DNA from: Streptomyces actinomycinicus
GTDB lineage: Bacteria; Actinomycetota; Actinomycetes; Streptomycetales; Streptomycetaceae
Reading direction: 5' to 3'
NCBI RefSeq assembly: GCF_016741775.1
Contig: NZ_JAERRK010000003.1
Span: 124,001 to 188,000 of the forward strand
Length of the DNA: 64,000 bases
Shown: positions 8,317-16,576 of the stretch, one piece after another
Layout of the letters: every line of letters begins with the position of its first letter
Position numbering within the stretch: the stretch's first letter is position 1
Translations under genes and position numbers: made by a program
Notes under the pieces: generated by a model
What the model saw: the letters and a program-made list of their open reading frames with translations, nothing else
Told to the model about the DNA's origin: nothing
Database searches by the model: none

Positions 8317-8520
8317 ATGGCTCAGGGCACCGTCAAGTGGTTCAACGCGGAGAAGGGGTACGGCTTCATCGCGGTCGACGGTGGTGCGGACGTCTTCGTC
8401 CACTACAGCGCGATTCAGATGGACGGCTACCGCACCCTGGAAGAGGGCCAGCGGGTCGAGTTCGAGATCTCGCAGGGCCAGAAGGGTCCGCAGGCCGACA
8501 TGGTTCGCGTCACCGCCTGA
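8317..8520 (+). CDS. Cold-shock protein (CspA family)
   Basis: A 67-residue single cold-shock domain that binds single-stranded RNA/DNA and acts as an RNA chaperone. RNP1 is KGYGFI and RNP2 is VFVHY, both intact. GGGGAG sits 7 nt before ATG 8317. It is monocistronic: a long leader precedes it and a strong terminator follows. The order cold-shock gene then groEL2 matches S. coelicolor (from memory, SCO4295-SCO4296). Confidence 0.95.
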   Translation: MAQGTVKWFNAEKGYGFIAVDGGADVFVHYSAIQMDGYRTLEEGQRVEFEISQGQKGPQADMVRVTA

Positions 8521-8532
8521 ACGTTTCTTGCA

Positions 8533-8570
8533 CGAAGGGCCCGCACCTCGCACAGGGTGCGGGCCCTTCG
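8533..8570. terminator. Intrinsic terminator after cold-shock gene
   Basis: Perfect 15-bp stem CGAAGGGCCCGCACC / GGTGCGGGCCCTTCG with an 8-nt loop, 12 nt after the cold-shock stop codon. Confidence 0.9.
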
Positions 8571-8631
8571 CCGTGTCCGGCGCTCCCGTGTTCGCGGGCG
8601 GCTGACGACCGCCCCGCACCCCCCTCGGGCG

Positions 8632-8658
8632 CTTGCACTCGACCATGCCGAGTGCTAA
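8632..8658 (+). promoter_or_regulatory. CIRCE element 1 overlapping the groEL2 promoter
   Basis: CTTGCACTC-N9-GAGTGCTAA: the right half matches the HrcA/CIRCE consensus perfectly and the left half at 7 of 9 positions. A -35-like TTGCAC (8634-8639) lies inside the left arm and a -10-like TAATCA lies 17 nt on, inside the right arm. HrcA bound here would block RNA polymerase directly. Confidence 0.85.
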
Positions 8659-8666
8659 TCATTGCG

Positions 8667-10442
<1,776 letters not shown>

Positions 10443-10452
10443 TCCTCCCGGA

Positions 10453-11850
10453 TCACCTGTCCTTCTCCGAGGGCGGTACTCCCAGCTTCTGGCCGGGGGT
10501 ACCGCCCTCGGGCGTCTCCGGCGTCTTTGGCCCCCGGCGGGGGGCTCCGCCGGCGCTCGCGGACTCCGCCAGGGCCGCCAGGCGCCGCAGGCCGGCCTGC
10601 CGCTGCACCAGACTCAGCACCGTGACGGCGGCACCCAGCGCCAGCCAGCCCGCCGGACCGGCCGTCATCACCGCACCCGTCAGCAGCGGGGGGCCCACCG
10701 ACTTCTGGACCGACTGCGCCATCCCGGCCACGCCCAGGTAGGAGGCCCGGGCACGAGGCGGCGCCAGGCTGACCGCCAGCTCCCAGGAACTCACCGAGCG
10801 CAGCAGTTCGGCCAGGGTGACCAGCATCGCGGCCGCGAGCATGGCGAGCGACGCGGACCAGGCCCCGCCACCGGTGGCGGTCGCGAGGACGAGGCAGCAG
10901 GCGAGCAGGGTCACGCCGTACCAGCCCACCGCCGAGGCGGCTTCGCGCGGACCCTCGGCCCGCGCCGAGACGCGCAGTTGCAGCACCACCACGAGCACGG
11001 TGTTGATCACCAGGAAGGCGGGGACGACCGCGTGCGGGGCGGTGGTGTGGTGCACCAGCCACAGCGGCAGGCCGACGCCCAGGACCGCGTCGTCCAGGTT
11101 CATGGGGATGTCGAGCAGCACGAAGAGCAGGTACCCGGGGTCCCGCCAGGGGCTTGGGGCCGGCTCGGGGGCGGGGGAGCGGCCTTGGCCGCCGTCGCCC
11201 TGTGCCACGACGAGCCCGTGCCCGGCCGGCTCCCGGGTCCGCCGGACCAGCACGGCGGCCAGGACGTAGGAGAGCGCGTTGGCCAGGATCAGCGCACGGT
11301 AGGCGTTCGTAGTGCCCACGGCGAGGCCGAGCGCGGCGACGCCCGCGCCGAGGGCGTACCCGGCGTTGGCCACGCTGCGGAACAGCGCCTGGTAGGTGGT
11401 ACGCCGCTCACCGGCGACCCGGGTGGCGAAGAGCATCTCCAGCGTCTTGGCCGCCCGCTCGCCCAGACTGGTGAGCGCGACCAGGAGGAGCAGCGTGGTG
11501 AAGTCGTCGGCGACCAGCAGCGCGACCATCGTGCCCAGGCGCAGCAGGTGACAGCCGATCAGCAGTCCCCGTACGGAAAGCCGTTCGGCGGCTCGACCGG
11601 CGAGCGGTGACCCGGCGATCCCCGCGACCGCGCCCACTCCGAGGAGAAGCCCGAGTTCGCGCGCGTCCAGCCCGCTCACGAAGGTGAAGTAGAGCACGGA
11701 GGCCGCGGCCCATACGCCCGTCCCGGTCCGGTCCACGCACTGCGCCAGCAGCATGATCCGCGCGTCCCGCCCGCCCGGGGGCCGCCGCAGCTGGGCCAAC
11801 AGCCCGCCCCTGCCGTCCCCGCCGCCCTTGCCGTCCCAGGCCCGTCGCAT
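10453..11850 (-). CDS. MFS transporter
   Basis: A 465-residue major facilitator protein with about 12 predicted hydrophobic segments, likely a drug or metabolite exporter. The loop between helices 2 and 3 (GSPLAGRAAERLSVRGLL) is a variant MFS motif A. A Gly/Arg-rich N-terminal tail of about 30 residues precedes the first helix; the start is ATG 11850. The gene is convergent with groEL2, and its last codons lie over the shared hairpin. A near-perfect GATATC-centred palindrome 34 nt upstream suggests MarR-type control, although no marR gene is adjacent. Substrate unknown. Confidence 0.87.
   Translation of the reverse strand: MRRAWDGKGGGDGRGGLLAQLRRPPGGRDARIMLLAQCVDRTGTGVWAAASVLYFTFVSGLDARELGLLLGVGAVAGIAGSPLAGRAAERLSVRGLLIGCHLLRLGTMVALLVADDFTTLLLLVALTSLGERAAKTLEMLFATRVAGERRTTYQALFRSVANAGYALGAGVAALGLAVGTTNAYRALILANALSYVLAAVLVRRTREPAGHGLVVAQGDGGQGRSPAPEPAPSPWRDPGYLLFVLLDIPMNLDDAVLGVGLPLWLVHHTTAPHAVVPAFLVINTVLVVVLQLRVSARAEGPREAASAVGWYGVTLLACCLVLATATGGGAWSASLAMLAAAMLVTLAELLRSVSSWELAVSLAPPRARASYLGVAGMAQSVQKSVGPPLLTGAVMTAGPAGWLALGAAVTVLSLVQRQAGLRRLAALAESASAGGAPRRGPKTPETPEGGTPGQKLGVPPSEKDR
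10467..10511. terminator. Terminator between groEL2 and convergent MFS gene
   Basis: 13-bp perfect stem CCGAGGGCGGTAC / GTACCGCCCTCGG with a 19-nt loop, 25 nt after the groEL2 stop. It lies inside the 3' end of the convergent MFS coding sequence, so that gene's C-terminal codons double as a terminator. Confidence 0.8.
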
Positions 11851-11883
11851 GGCCAGCCCCCGTCTCCGCCGTACCCAGCAATC

Positions 11884-11908
11884 TCGATATCAAGATACTT
11901 GATATCGA
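11884..11908. promoter_or_regulatory. GATATC-centred palindrome, MarR-type operator candidate
   Basis: TCGATATCAAG-ata-CTTGATATCGA is a perfect 11-bp inverted repeat upstream of the MFS start. Each arm is itself centred on GATATC, and the flanks extend the left arm to ATCTCGATATCAAGAT, so it can be read as two 16-bp operators 15 nt apart. Such CTTGATATC(A/G)AG sequences are typical of MarR-family regulators. Confidence 0.65.
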
Positions 11909-11950
11909 CAAACTGGCGCTGGGCGGTGGTAGGCGGCGGTGCGGAGAGGG

Positions 11951-12631
11951 TCAGTCGGCGTAGGCCTTGAGCTTCTCGGTGTCGAGCGTGATGTCGACGG
12001 GGGAGGGGAGGATGACGGTGGCGCCCCAGGGATGGGACGAGGACTGCTGGTAGCGGCCGTCCTTCGGCTCGCTGAACACCGTGAGCGTGTTGCTGTCGCG
12101 GTCGATGAGGAGGTAGACGGGGATGTCGGCTTCTGCGTAGCCGACGGGCTTGTCGATTCGGTCGCGCTGGTCCGTGTCGCGGTCATGGGAGGTGATCTCT
12201 ACGGCCATGAGAGCGCCGTCGGTGTCGGACCAGTTGCCGTGGCCCTTGAAGTGGCCGACGGGCGCGAGGAAACCGTCCGTGATGGCGCGGCCCTTGCGGT
12301 AGGCCTCGGCCTTGACGCCCCTCTCGGGCATGAGGTTCAGCTCGGGGCGCTGCTGCATGCACTGACGTAGCAGCCACATGAAGATCTCGCCGTGGTTGCC
12401 GTCGGGCATGGCCTTGACTACTACCTTTCCGTTGACGTACTCCAGCCGCACCGTTTCGGGGGCGGCGGCGGCCAGTTCCTCGAACTCCGCCACGTCGAGC
12501 GGCCCGTGCCGTACGCGCAGGCGCCCGCCGAGGAACTCCAGCCGGTTGCGCAGCTCCCGCGGAGCCCTGCGGACGAGTTCCTCGAAGTCCTCGACGGACA
12601 TCTGCGGGCGTTCTCCGGTGTCAGGGGTCAT
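11951..12631 (-). CDS. Uma2-family (DUF820) putative endonuclease-fold protein
   Basis: A 226-residue protein with the PD-(D/E)XK-like Uma2 core. The core has an early EYVNGKVVV strand, GHFKGHGNWSDTDGALMAVEI with the catalytic-type Asp/Glu, and a D...DK...GYAEADIPVYLLID block. GGAGG lies 7 nt before ATG 12631. About 70 extra N-terminal residues precede the core and contain two similar EDFEELVRRAP- and AEFEELAAAAP-type segments. Uma2 proteins are very abundant in actinobacteria and cyanobacteria with no settled function. A second member lies at 60501-61094. Confidence 0.8.
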   Translation of the reverse strand: MTPDTGERPQMSVEDFEELVRRAPRELRNRLEFLGGRLRVRHGPLDVAEFEELAAAAPETVRLEYVNGKVVVKAMPDGNHGEIFMWLLRQCMQQRPELNLMPERGVKAEAYRKGRAITDGFLAPVGHFKGHGNWSDTDGALMAVEITSHDRDTDQRDRIDKPVGYAEADIPVYLLIDRDSNTLTVFSEPKDGRYQQSSSHPWGATVILPSPVDITLDTEKLKAYAD

Positions 12632-12690
12632 GGCGTCGCCTCCTTCCCTCCATCGTGCCCCGGGGTTGTGGCGCCGGACCGTATGAGCGG

Positions 12691-13575
12691 TCATGTGGGT
12701 GTCCTTTCGTTTCGCCGTAGGGACATCGCAGCCCGGATCTCGCCTGCCCGTGCGTGGATGTCGGGGGCGGGCGGAGGCGTACGGGGGTGCGCGGGGGCGC
12801 GCTCGCCCCGGCAGCCTCCGCACACGCCCCCCGGTAGCGCTTCCGGCCGCCCCGGCACCCCGCACTCCGCGCACTCCAGTACCCGGCGCGGTGGGCGGGG
12901 GAGCGGTTCGGGCGGGAGCTTGTCGACCAGACGGCGGCGGACCAGGGCGGCGGGGTGATGGACCGGGGTGGGCAGGCCCTCGGTCAGCGCGCGGACCACG
13001 ATCTCGTCGGTGGCTCCGCGTGTGAACCACTCCGCCAGCAGCGGGGCGAGCGCGGCGCAGTCGGCGGAGGAAAGGGACAGGACCGGGGCCGTGCGGCCCA
13101 GGGCGGCGAGGAGGATGTGGGCGCGGGAGCGGGTGGGGCCGGGGCGTTCGGGAGGGTGCGGGTCCTGTGGAACGTCGCCGCGCGTGAACGCAGCCCACCA
13201 GGCGTCGCCGCGTGCGGTACGGGACCACCACGATCGGGTGATCCAGCGCGAGCCGCCGGAGGCGGTCTCCAGCCGCTCCCGGCCTCGCCTCAGGTGGCCG
13301 GCCCGCTGGAGGTGGTTGAGGGCGGTGCGGAGCGCGCACTGGCCGTACGGCAGCTGCTTGGCCAGCGTTTTCACCGAGATGTCGGTGCCCTCGGGGAGGC
13401 GGTCGAGGTAGGCGGCGATGGCTGCTTCGCGGGGTGGGAGGTGTGCGAAGTCGTGGTTCGTGCGGGGGCGTTGGCCCGGCGCGGAGCGTTTGCCGTAGCC
13501 CGGGGTGGCCATCGGGTGGTCGGCGGGGGGTGCGTGCGTGGGCGTGGGGGCAGCACTAAGCTTGGTGTCAGCCAC
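12691..13575 (-). CDS. HTH (MarR-like winged helix) protein with C-terminal Cys4 motif
   Basis: A 294-residue streptomycete-type protein. Residues about 48-105 form a winged-helix DNA-binding segment (REAAIAAYLDRLPEGTDISV, ALRTALNHLQRAGHLRR). The middle part is Ala/Leu-rich. Near residue 235 there is a zinc-ribbon-like CAECG...CGGCRGE. The GTG at 13575 lies within the first 33-nt hairpin repeat and has no ribosome binding site, so translation is leaderless or begins later (ATG 13512). The hairpin repeats over the start make autoregulation plausible. Function and target unknown. Confidence 0.7.
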   Translation of the reverse strand: MADTKLSAAPTPTHAPPADHPMATPGYGKRSAPGQRPRTNHDFAHLPPREAAIAAYLDRLPEGTDISVKTLAKQLPYGQCALRTALNHLQRAGHLRRGRERLETASGGSRWITRSWWSRTARGDAWWAAFTRGDVPQDPHPPERPGPTRSRAHILLAALGRTAPVLSLSSADCAALAPLLAEWFTRGATDEIVVRALTEGLPTPVHHPAALVRRRLVDKLPPEPLPRPPRRVLECAECGVPGRPEALPGGVCGGCRGERAPAHPRTPPPAPDIHARAGEIRAAMSLRRNERTPT

Positions 13576-13632
13576 GGGATTGGTCTCGCAATCTCGTCGG
13601 TCAGCCGTGGGATTGGTCTCGCAATCCCGTCG
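13567..13632. repeat. Two 33-nt tandem repeats, each a hairpin
   Basis: Two adjacent 33-nt units (13567-13599, 13600-13632) differ at only 3 positions, and a third unit starts at 13633 but decays at once. Each unit contains GGGATTG-gtctcg-CAATC(C/T)C, a 7-bp hairpin that is perfect in the second copy. The repeats cover the GTG start of the HTH/zinc protein. Confidence 0.85.
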
Positions 13633-13636
13633 GTCA

Positions 13637-13672
13637 AGCCCCCGCAGGTGTTGGTAGCACCTGGCGGGGGCT
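13637..13672. terminator. Hairpin, likely terminator of the DUF397 operon
   Basis: Long interrupted stem AGCCCCCGC.GGTG / CACC..GCGGGGGCT with a 7-nt loop. It separates the XRE/DUF397 pair from the HTH gene on the same strand. No T-tract follows, as is common in Streptomyces. The remaining 138 nt up to the DUF397 stop (13673-13810) hold nothing recognisable. Confidence 0.75.
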
Positions 13673-13810
13673 GTTCGTTATGCGGGACGTTAGAGGCTCG
13701 TGACTGTCCGTGGCAAATCGGTCGCTTCGCGTCAACTCGCGGGGTGGGAGGGTGGGTTGAGACCCACACCCATTCCATGCAAAGAGGGCTCGGGGCTCGG
13801 CGCCCGAGGC

Positions 13811-14023
13811 TCAAGCGCCGAGGCTCCTGAGGTTTTCGACGAACGCCGACCAGGCCTCGGCCCGGAACACGAGCTTCGGGCCGTCGGGGGCCTTGGAGTC
13901 GCGGACGGGGACGAGGGTGGGGAAGTCGTGGGTCACTTCCAGGCAGTTGCCGCCGTCTCCGCCGCTATAGCTGGACTTGTGCCAGGTCACCGCGTCCAGG
14001 TCATGCTCAAGGATGGTCCTCAT
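13811..14023 (-). CDS. DUF397 protein
   Basis: A 70-residue DUF397 protein with the family signature WHKSSYSGGDGGNCLEV, then VPVRDSK and a C-terminal Trp-containing FRAEAWSAFVENL. Its ATG (14023) overlaps the 3' end of the XRE regulator by 17 nt, so the two are translationally coupled. In Streptomyces this pairing is the WhiJ-type arrangement, in which the small acidic protein is thought to modulate its partner regulator. Confidence 0.92.
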   Translation of the reverse strand: MRTILEHDLDAVTWHKSSYSGGDGGNCLEVTHDFPTLVPVRDSKAPDGPKLVFRAEAWSAFVENLRSLGA

Positions 14024-14846
14024 GTGCGTAATCCTGCGCCACCACCTCGATCAGGGCCAGAGAGTTCTCCGGGCGGAGTGCGGAGGCCGTGAGGAGTTCG
14101 TAGGTGAATCGCTGGTGCCGGACGATCTCCGGATCGTCCTCCAGTCGGCCGGTGCCGACGCCCTCGAAGTAGACCAGTGGGGGCGCTTCCTCGAAGTCCA
14201 TGAGTTTGACGGCACCCTGCATGGCTGCATGTGCTCCCGCCTCGAACGGCAGCACCTGCACGATGACTCGGCCTCGGTGTGCCAGGCCGGCGATGTGGCG
14301 CAGTGCCTCCGCCATCACTGCCCGGCCCCCCGTCACCCTGCGCAGCGCCGATTCGTCAATCACCGCCCACAACAACGGCTCTGTTGGGTCGTCGAGGAGG
14401 CGAGCGCGATCCACCCGGGCCGCCACCAGCTCGTCGATCACCTGCTGCGGTGCCGTCGGCTGATACGCGCGGCACACCGCCTGTGCGTACGCCGGCGTCT
14501 GGAGCAGCCCCGGGATCAGAAGCGGCGCGTACTCCCTGATCGCAGTAGCGCTTGCCTCCGCCTCCGCGGCCTCCGCAAAGTGCTCCGGATACTTCGACTT
14601 GGCAGCCGCCGCACAGTTCCGTTGGAAGAAGTCGTCCGTCCCCAGAGCGTCGTCCAGCATCCGCGCGTACTCCGCCTGCATCCGCCGGGTCCCCGCCTCC
14701 AGCTGTCCGATGAACGAGCCGCTCACGAACAGCCGCTGGCCGAGCTGGTCCTGGCTGAGTCCCTGCCGCTCGCGGGCGTGCCGTAACTCCGCGCCCAGCA
14801 GTGCGCGCGGCGATGACGACGGGTCGAGGTCCTTCGGTCCTGCCAT
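14007..14846 (-). CDS. XRE-family regulator with DUF5753 (WhiJ-type)
   Basis: A 279-residue DNA-binding regulator. The N-terminal XRE helix-turn-helix covers about residues 16-70 (ELRHARERQGLSQDQLGQRL, then SGSFIGQLEAGTRRM). The remainder is the DUF5753 sensor-like domain with EYAPLLIPGLLQTPAYAQAV. GGGAG sits 5 nt before ATG 14846; the extra N-terminal codons upstream lack support. It overlaps the DUF397 gene. Streptomyces genomes carry dozens of such pairs; some (whiJ) control development. Direct repeats GTGAAC near 14931-14942 in the divergent promoter region could be its operator. Confidence 0.9.
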   Translation of the reverse strand: MAGPKDLDPSSSPRALLGAELRHARERQGLSQDQLGQRLFVSGSFIGQLEAGTRRMQAEYARMLDDALGTDDFFQRNCAAAAKSKYPEHFAEAAEAEASATAIREYAPLLIPGLLQTPAYAQAVCRAYQPTAPQQVIDELVAARVDRARLLDDPTEPLLWAVIDESALRRVTGGRAVMAEALRHIAGLAHRGRVIVQVLPFEAGAHAAMQGAVKLMDFEEAPPLVYFEGVGTGRLEDDPEIVRHQRFTYELLTASALRPENSLALIEVVAQDYAHEDHP

Positions 14847-14961
14847 GGCTGCTCCCGGTCCGACAACAGGGTCTGTTGGGACGTCGTGTCTGGCCAGGCT
14901 AGGGCGCCGACGGACACGCTGTGTGGTGAACGTGAACACTCAGCGTGGAGGAACCGGAGCG

Positions 14962-15264
14962 ATGGAGACGAAGAAAACGGCCGGCGACGAGCGGCCCGCC
15001 CGGACCGCCGACGAGGCGGTGGAGCGGCTGCGGGACGCCCTGCGGGAGGTGGGGATCGTCCTTCCGTCCCTCCGGGTGGACCCGCTGAGCACTTCGGACG
15101 AGGACCCGTACGCCCTGGTCGACCTGGGACGCTGCAATCTCGGCGTGGCCTCGCGGCTGGCGGCCGTGCTGCGGGCGAGGGGCGTCGGCGCGTCGTCACC
15201 GGACGAGGTGCTGCGGGAGCGGGTGCGGCAGCTGAACCGGGACAGTGTGAGCGGGGTCACCTGA
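14962..15264 (+). CDS. Small hypothetical protein divergent from the XRE regulator
   Basis: A 100-residue acidic/basic protein I do not recognise. It is helix-rich (TADEAVERLRDALREVGI, ASRLAAVLRARG) with a small conserved-looking core (YALVDLGRCNLGVA). The ATG at 14962 is preceded by GGAGGAACCGGAGCG, a good ribosome binding site. Divergence from a WhiJ-type regulator across 115 nt suggests it is a controlled target or third member of that locus. Confidence 0.72.
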   Translation: METKKTAGDERPARTADEAVERLRDALREVGIVLPSLRVDPLSTSDEDPYALVDLGRCNLGVASRLAAVLRARGVGASSPDEVLRERVRQLNRDSVSGVT

Positions 15265-15326
15265 GAGGTTTCCGCGGGGCCGGAATGTGGGGCAGCGCAT
15301 AGGCGGTTACTTAAGGAGCTGCAACA

Positions 15327-15383
15327 ATGCGTGCTCACATACCGACCGGTTGCCCCCGCCACTCACGAGGAGCCCCCACGTGA
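15327..15383 (+). CDS. Short leader ORF (18 aa) coupled to the OYE gene
   Basis: ATG 15327 has an excellent AAGGAG 8 nt upstream and opens an 18-codon frame, MRAHIPTGCPRHSRGAPT. Its TGA (15381-15383) overlaps the GTG start of the oxidoreductase as GTGA. The tight overlap and strong ribosome binding site argue for a translated leader. It is Arg/His/Pro-rich with one Cys. It may act as a coupling or attenuation peptide. Confidence 0.6.
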   Translation: MRAHIPTGCPRHSRGAPT

Positions 15384-16507
15384 CCGTCACCACGCCCCCC
15401 GCCTCCCGCGCGGCCCAGGTCCTGTCCCGGCCGATCACGCTCAACGGCCTCACCGTCCCGAACCGGATCGTGATGGCGCCGATGACCCGCATGTTCTCCC
15501 CGGGCGGCATCCCCGGTGAGGACGTGCGCTCGTACTACGCGCGCCGCGCCGCCGCCGGCGTCGGCCTCGTCGTCACCGAGGGCACCTACGTGGGGCACGA
15601 GTCGGCCGGCCAGAGCGACCGCGTCCCGCGGTTCCACGGCGAGGAGCAGCTCGCGGGCTGGGCGAAGGTCGCCGAGGACGTGCACGCGGCCGGCGGCACG
15701 ATCGTCCCGCAGCTGTGGCACATCGGCATGGTCCGCAAGCAGGGCGACGCCCCGTACCCGGACGCCCCGGCCCTCGGCCCGTCCGGCCTCGTCACCGCCG
15801 GTGCCGAGCCCACCGGCAAGGCCATGACGCAGAAGGACCTGGACGACGTCGTCGCCGCGTTCGCGCAGGCCGCCGCGGACGCCGAGCGCATCGGCTTCGA
15901 CGGCGTCGAACTGCACGGGGCCCACGGCTACCTGCTCGACCAGTTCCTGTGGGCGGGCACCAACCGCCGCACGGACGCGTACGGCGGCGACCCGGTGGCC
16001 CGCACCAGGTTCGCGGCCGAGATCGTCGCGGCGGTCCGCGAGAAGGTGTCCCCCGACTTCCCCGTCCTCTTCCGCTACTCGCAGTGGAAGCAGCAGGACT
16101 ACACCGCCCGCCTCGCCGAGACCCCCGAGGAGCTGGAGGCGATCCTCACCCCGCTGGCGGCGGCCGGCGTCGACGTCTTCCACGCCTCCACCCGCCGTTA
16201 CTGGGTCCCCGAGTTCGACGGCTCCGACCTGAACCTGGCCGGCTGGACGAAGAAGCTCACCGGCAAGCCGGTCATCTCGGTCGGCTCGGTCGGTCTCGAC
16301 GGCGACTTCATCAACGCCTTCCAGGGCGAGGGCTCCGAGGTCAAGGGCATCGACAACCTCCTGGACCGCATGGAGGCCGACGAGTTCGACATGGTCGCCG
16401 TCGGCCGTGCGCTGCTCCAGGACCCCGAGTGGGCGGCCAAGGTGCTCTCGGACCGCTTCGCCGAGCTGGCGCCGTACGACGCGGCGGCCGTGAAGACCCT
16501 CAGCTGA
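15380..16507 (+). CDS. NADH:flavin oxidoreductase, Old Yellow Enzyme family
   Basis: An FMN-dependent ene-reductase of the OYE TIM-barrel family, 375 aa, cytoplasmic. Motifs are PNRIVMAPMTRM near the N-terminus, PQLWHIGMV (about 109-117), the catalytic GVELHGAHGYLLDQFL with the family His pair, and the C-terminal FMN-binding DMVAVGRALLQDPEW. GTG 15380 follows GAGGAG by 7 nt and overlaps the stop of an 18-codon leader. Such enzymes reduce activated C=C bonds (enones, nitroesters); the physiological substrate is unknown. A carboxylesterase follows after 69 nt and may be cotranscribed. Confidence 0.93.
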   Translation: MTVTTPPASRAAQVLSRPITLNGLTVPNRIVMAPMTRMFSPGGIPGEDVRSYYARRAAAGVGLVVTEGTYVGHESAGQSDRVPRFHGEEQLAGWAKVAEDVHAAGGTIVPQLWHIGMVRKQGDAPYPDAPALGPSGLVTAGAEPTGKAMTQKDLDDVVAAFAQAAADAERIGFDGVELHGAHGYLLDQFLWAGTNRRTDAYGGDPVARTRFAAEIVAAVREKVSPDFPVLFRYSQWKQQDYTARLAETPEELEAILTPLAAAGVDVFHASTRRYWVPEFDGSDLNLAGWTKKLTGKPVISVGSVGLDGDFINAFQGEGSEVKGIDNLLDRMEADEFDMVAVGRALLQDPEWAAKVLSDRFAELAPYDAAAVKTLS

Positions 16508-16576
16508 ATTCCCGTCCCGCAACGGGCACTCGTGATCGCCGCCGGCCGTTCTCCTGATGACCAGTGAGGAGCGAGC

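Noticed and set aside
13567..13672. CRISPR array
   Set aside because: The 33-nt repeats are directly adjacent with no spacers and no cas genes are present.
13740..13800. tRNA-like 3' half (GTGGGTTGAGACCCAC)
   Set aside because: Only one hairpin is present; no acceptor stem, D or anticodon arm can be drawn.
13811..14846. Toxin-antitoxin module
   Set aside because: DUF397 with XRE/DUF5753 is the WhiJ-type regulator pair of Streptomyces; no toxin fold is visible.
11951..15264. Integrated mobile island
   Set aside because: The genes are variable streptomycete families, but no integrase, attachment site, transposase or tRNA boundary is present.
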